Below, piece after piece: positions 4,962 to 7,114 of a DNA stretch of 7,114 nt (position 1 is its first letter; each line of letters begins with the position of its first letter). Under the pieces are notes generated by a model. The model made no database searches. It saw only the letters and a list, made by a program, of their open reading frames with translations, and was not told the origin of the DNA. The DNA comes from Bacteroidales bacterium UBA4353. GTDB lineage: Bacteria; Bacteroidota; Bacteroidia; Bacteroidales; Paludibacteraceae. The translations under genes were made by a program, and so were the position numbers. The stretch is taken from the NCBI GenBank assembly GCA_002394025.1, contig DGSV01000053.1, positions 1-7,114 of the forward strand, given 5' to 3'.

Positions 4962-7114
4962 ATGAGTATATACAAAACAGCCATAGAAAAGCCGGTAACC
5001 ACCGTGCTGATCTTCGTAGCCGTGATAATCATCGGTGTGTACAGTTTCATAAAACTGCCTATCGACCAATTTCCGGAGATGGACCCGCCGTATATCACCG
5101 TGCTCACGACATATCCCGGCGCCTCGGCGTCGGAGATGGAGACCAATGTCACCAAAGTCATGGAGAATGCCCTGACGTCCGTTGACCACCTCAAACATAT
5201 AACCTCGCAGTCGAAGGATAACCTGTCCATGGTAACCCTCGAATTGGAATGGGGCTCTAACATGGACGAGGCTGTCAATGATGTCCGCTCATTCGTGGAC
5301 ATGACGAAAAACAACCTGCCCGACAACTGCGGTACTCCGATGATTTTCAAACTCTCAACATCATCGATGCCTATATGCCAGTATTCCGTTACTGCTGACG
5401 AAACCTATGCCGGACTTGACAAAATCCTCAATGACGAGGTAATACCGCAACTGAACCAAGTGGATGGTATAGGCAACCTGTCGTTGTCAGGTGCTCCCGA
5501 CCGATATGTCTATGTCAATATCGACCAGCAGAAACTTGATGCTTACGGACTTACCCTCGAGCAGGTAGGGCAAGTTATATCTGCCAATAACCTCAACCTC
5601 TCGTCAGGTACCGTCAAAATGCCGCAGGAGCAGTATCAGATGCAGGTGCGCTCCGAATTCATCGAGTCATCGGAAATTGCGGACCTCATGGTTACCATGA
5701 CCCCTCAAGGTCAACAAGTCTTCGTGCGCGACATAGCAACCATCAAGGATACTATCAAGGACCTCACGCTTGACGAGAAAACCAACGGTCGAGAGGCCGT
5801 ACGTCTGATTATAGCCAAGCAGACGGGGGCCAACACCGTGCAGGTATGCCGCGACGTACGCAAGGAATTGGCGAAAATACAAAAACAACTGCCAGCGGAT
5901 GTCAAGATAGAAAAAATATATGACTCATCAGAGAACATACAAAACTCTATCAACTCACTTGAGGAGTCCGTGCTCTATGCACTGCTCTTCGTGGTACTCG
6001 TAGTACTCTTCTTCCTCGGTAAATGGCGCGCGACAATCATCATCGGTGTTACGATACCTATCGCTCTGATTGTGGCATTCATATACCTCGGACTCGCTGA
6101 TTCTTCCATCAACATCATATCGCTCTGTTCGTTGACAATAGCCATCGGTATGGTCGTCGATGACGCCATTGTTGTACTTGAAAATATCACTCGCCATGTG
6201 GAACGTGGTGAGGACCCGCACGAGGCTTCTATCTATGCCACTAATGAGGTTTGGGTGTCTGTCATAGCCACCACGCTGGTGCTCGTGGCGGTATTCGTGC
6301 CGCTGACCATGCTCACGGGTATGGCGGGTATCATGTTCCATGAACTGGGATGGATAGTGACAGTGGTGTGCTGCACATCAACTGCGGTGGCCATATCGCT
6401 GACTCCTATGCTTTGCTCCAAACTCCTTAAACCCAAAAAAGTGCATGTGGATCAGGATGGCAACCTCGTTGACGATGAAGCAGGCGAAAAATCATGGTAC
6501 GACAGAACCGTGGTGTATGCCCTTGACCGTATCGACGAATTCTATGCTCGCTCGCTAGGCTGGTGCCTGAACAATAAAGCGGTGACTTTGCTGCTCTTGC
6601 TGGTGTTCTTTGTGCTGTCGCTAACGCCGGTATTCCTCGGTAAGATAGGCACCGACTTCATGCAGGAACAGGATAACGCGCGTTTGTCTGTAACCGTCAA
6701 GCTGCAACGCGGAACACGCATCGAGGAAACACTCAAGACAGCACGCAAACTCGAAGCGCGATTCGTGGAACTCGTCCCGTATATCGAACTTATCAATACC
6801 TCAGCTGGTTCCAACGACGATGCCTCAATAGCAGCCATGTTCTCCTCAACGATGAATAACAAGATAACAATGATTGTTCGTCTGCCCAAGAAGTGGGAAC
6901 GTAAGGAAACAATATGGGAAATCGCGGAAACCCTGCGTCAGGAGATGGCTCGCTATCCTGAAATAATCGAGTATCAGTGCGGTGTGGCAAGCTTTGGAGC
7001 CACAGGCAGCAACACCGTGAATATCGAAATATATGGTTATGACTTTGACCGTACATCACAACTCGCTGAGCAGACACGACAACTCTGTATGCAGTTGCCC
7101 GGAGCGCGTGATGT
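4962..7114 (+). CDS. RND multidrug efflux permease, HAE-1 type (3' end outside window)
   Basis: The reading frame is open from ATG 4962 to the window edge, giving 717 residues of a protein that is usually 1,020-1,060 long. TM1 lies at about 11-29 (TVLIFVAVIIIGVYS), followed by KLPIDQFPEMDPPYITV, which matches the conserved post-TM1 segment of AcrB-like pumps. The first periplasmic porter domain fills about 35-330. TM2-TM6 span about 336-486. TM4 holds AIGMVVDDAIVVLENI (394-409), whose D400-D401 pair corresponds to the proton-relay Asp407-Asp408 of AcrB. A cytoplasmic linker (487-538) with an acidic DQDGNLVDDE stretch precedes TM7 (540-559), and the second porter domain begins near 563 with GTDFMQEQDN. 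TM8-TM12 and the TM10 lysine are beyond the edge. The pump acts as a homotrimeric drug:proton antiporter in the inner membrane, passing substrates through the adaptor and channel encoded just upstream. The HAE-1 assignment, rather than a metal pump of CusA type, rests on overall likeness; substrates cannot be read from the sequence. Confidence 0.93.
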   Translation, partial: MSIYKTAIEKPVTTVLIFVAVIIIGVYSFIKLPIDQFPEMDPPYITVLTTYPGASASEMETNVTKVMENALTSVDHLKHITSQSKDNLSMVTLELEWGSNMDEAVNDVRSFVDMTKNNLPDNCGTPMIFKLSTSSMPICQYSVTADETYAGLDKILNDEVIPQLNQVDGIGNLSLSGAPDRYVYVNIDQQKLDAYGLTLEQVGQVISANNLNLSSGTVKMPQEQYQMQVRSEFIESSEIADLMVTMTPQGQQVFVRDIATIKDTIKDLTLDEKTNGREAVRLIIAKQTGANTVQVCRDVRKELAKIQKQLPADVKIEKIYDSSENIQNSINSLEESVLYALLFVVLVVLFFLGKWRATIIIGVTIPIALIVAFIYLGLADSSINIISLCSLTIAIGMVVDDAIVVLENITRHVERGEDPHEASIYATNEVWVSVIATTLVLVAVFVPLTMLTGMAGIMFHELGWIVTVVCCTSTAVAISLTPMLCSKLLKPKKVHVDQDGNLVDDEAGEKSWYDRTVVYALDRIDEFYARSLGWCLNNKAVTLLLLLVFFVLSLTPVFLGKIGTDFMQEQDNARLSVTVKLQRGTRIEETLKTARKLEARFVELVPYIELINTSAGSNDDASIAAMFSSTMNNKITMIVRLPKKWERKETIWEIAETLRQEMARYPEIIEYQCGVASFGATGSNTVNIEIYGYDFDRTSQLAEQTRQLCMQLPGARD

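Noticed and set aside
4751..5350. A 199-codon minus-strand frame spanning the adaptor-pump junction
   Set aside because: It crosses two well-supported genes that read continuously on the plus strand; no family features were seen.
5955..6341. A His/Arg/Glu/Tyr-rich minus-strand frame inside the pump gene
   Set aside because: The biased composition comes from reading hydrophobic membrane-helix codons in antisense; the plus strand carries the conserved TM4 region here.
1..7114. CRISPR arrays, tRNA or rRNA genes, insertion-sequence ends, integrases
   Set aside because: I found no regularly spaced repeats, no cloverleaf-like segments, and no transposase or recombinase domains in any frame I read.

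Overview
The window looks like a chromosomal segment from a member of the Bacteroidota, most likely the order Bacteroidales. Three things in the sequence suggest this. Two intergenic regions carry the TAnnTTTG (-7) promoter box of that phylum, in both cases as TAACTTTG, with a TTGG element 19-21 bases upstream. Start codons follow A-rich stretches with no Shine-Dalgarno sequence. The closest recognisable protein types (lipoprotein membrane-fusion protein, compact TolC, HAE-1 RND pump) fit the group. I cannot settle the family or genus.

Layout. Positions 1-397 hold no intact gene. There is a probable decayed small coiled-coil gene on the minus strand (22-179), then a gene-like, hairpin-forming segment (about 245-340), then a promoter (331-363). 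Positions 398-1591 (+) encode a divergent member of the dicarboxylate/amino acid:cation symporter (SDF/DAACS) family. The 213 bases after it carry a perfect 12-bp inverted repeat, a second TAACTTTG promoter and a cluster of GTGAGT/ACTCAC half-sites. These lead into a TetR/AcrR-type repressor at 1805-2443 (+). A 148-base gap follows, with a 15-bp palindrome, a weak promoter and a possible minus-strand gene remnant. The rest is a co-directional tripartite efflux operon: a TolC-family outer-membrane channel (2592-3920), a lipoprotein periplasmic adaptor (3944-4954) and an RND inner-membrane pump that runs off the right edge (4962 to beyond 7114).

How it works together. The adaptor, channel and pump should form one envelope-spanning complex that expels small molecules using the proton gradient. 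The TetR protein directly upstream is the natural candidate repressor of this operon and of itself. The palindromes around the two promoters are candidate binding sites. The symporter has its own promoter and is probably a separate unit.

I see no clearly new multi-gene system. The best leads are the symporter's altered cation-binding motif, the half-site array in front of the TetR gene, and the gene relics in the intergenic DNA.
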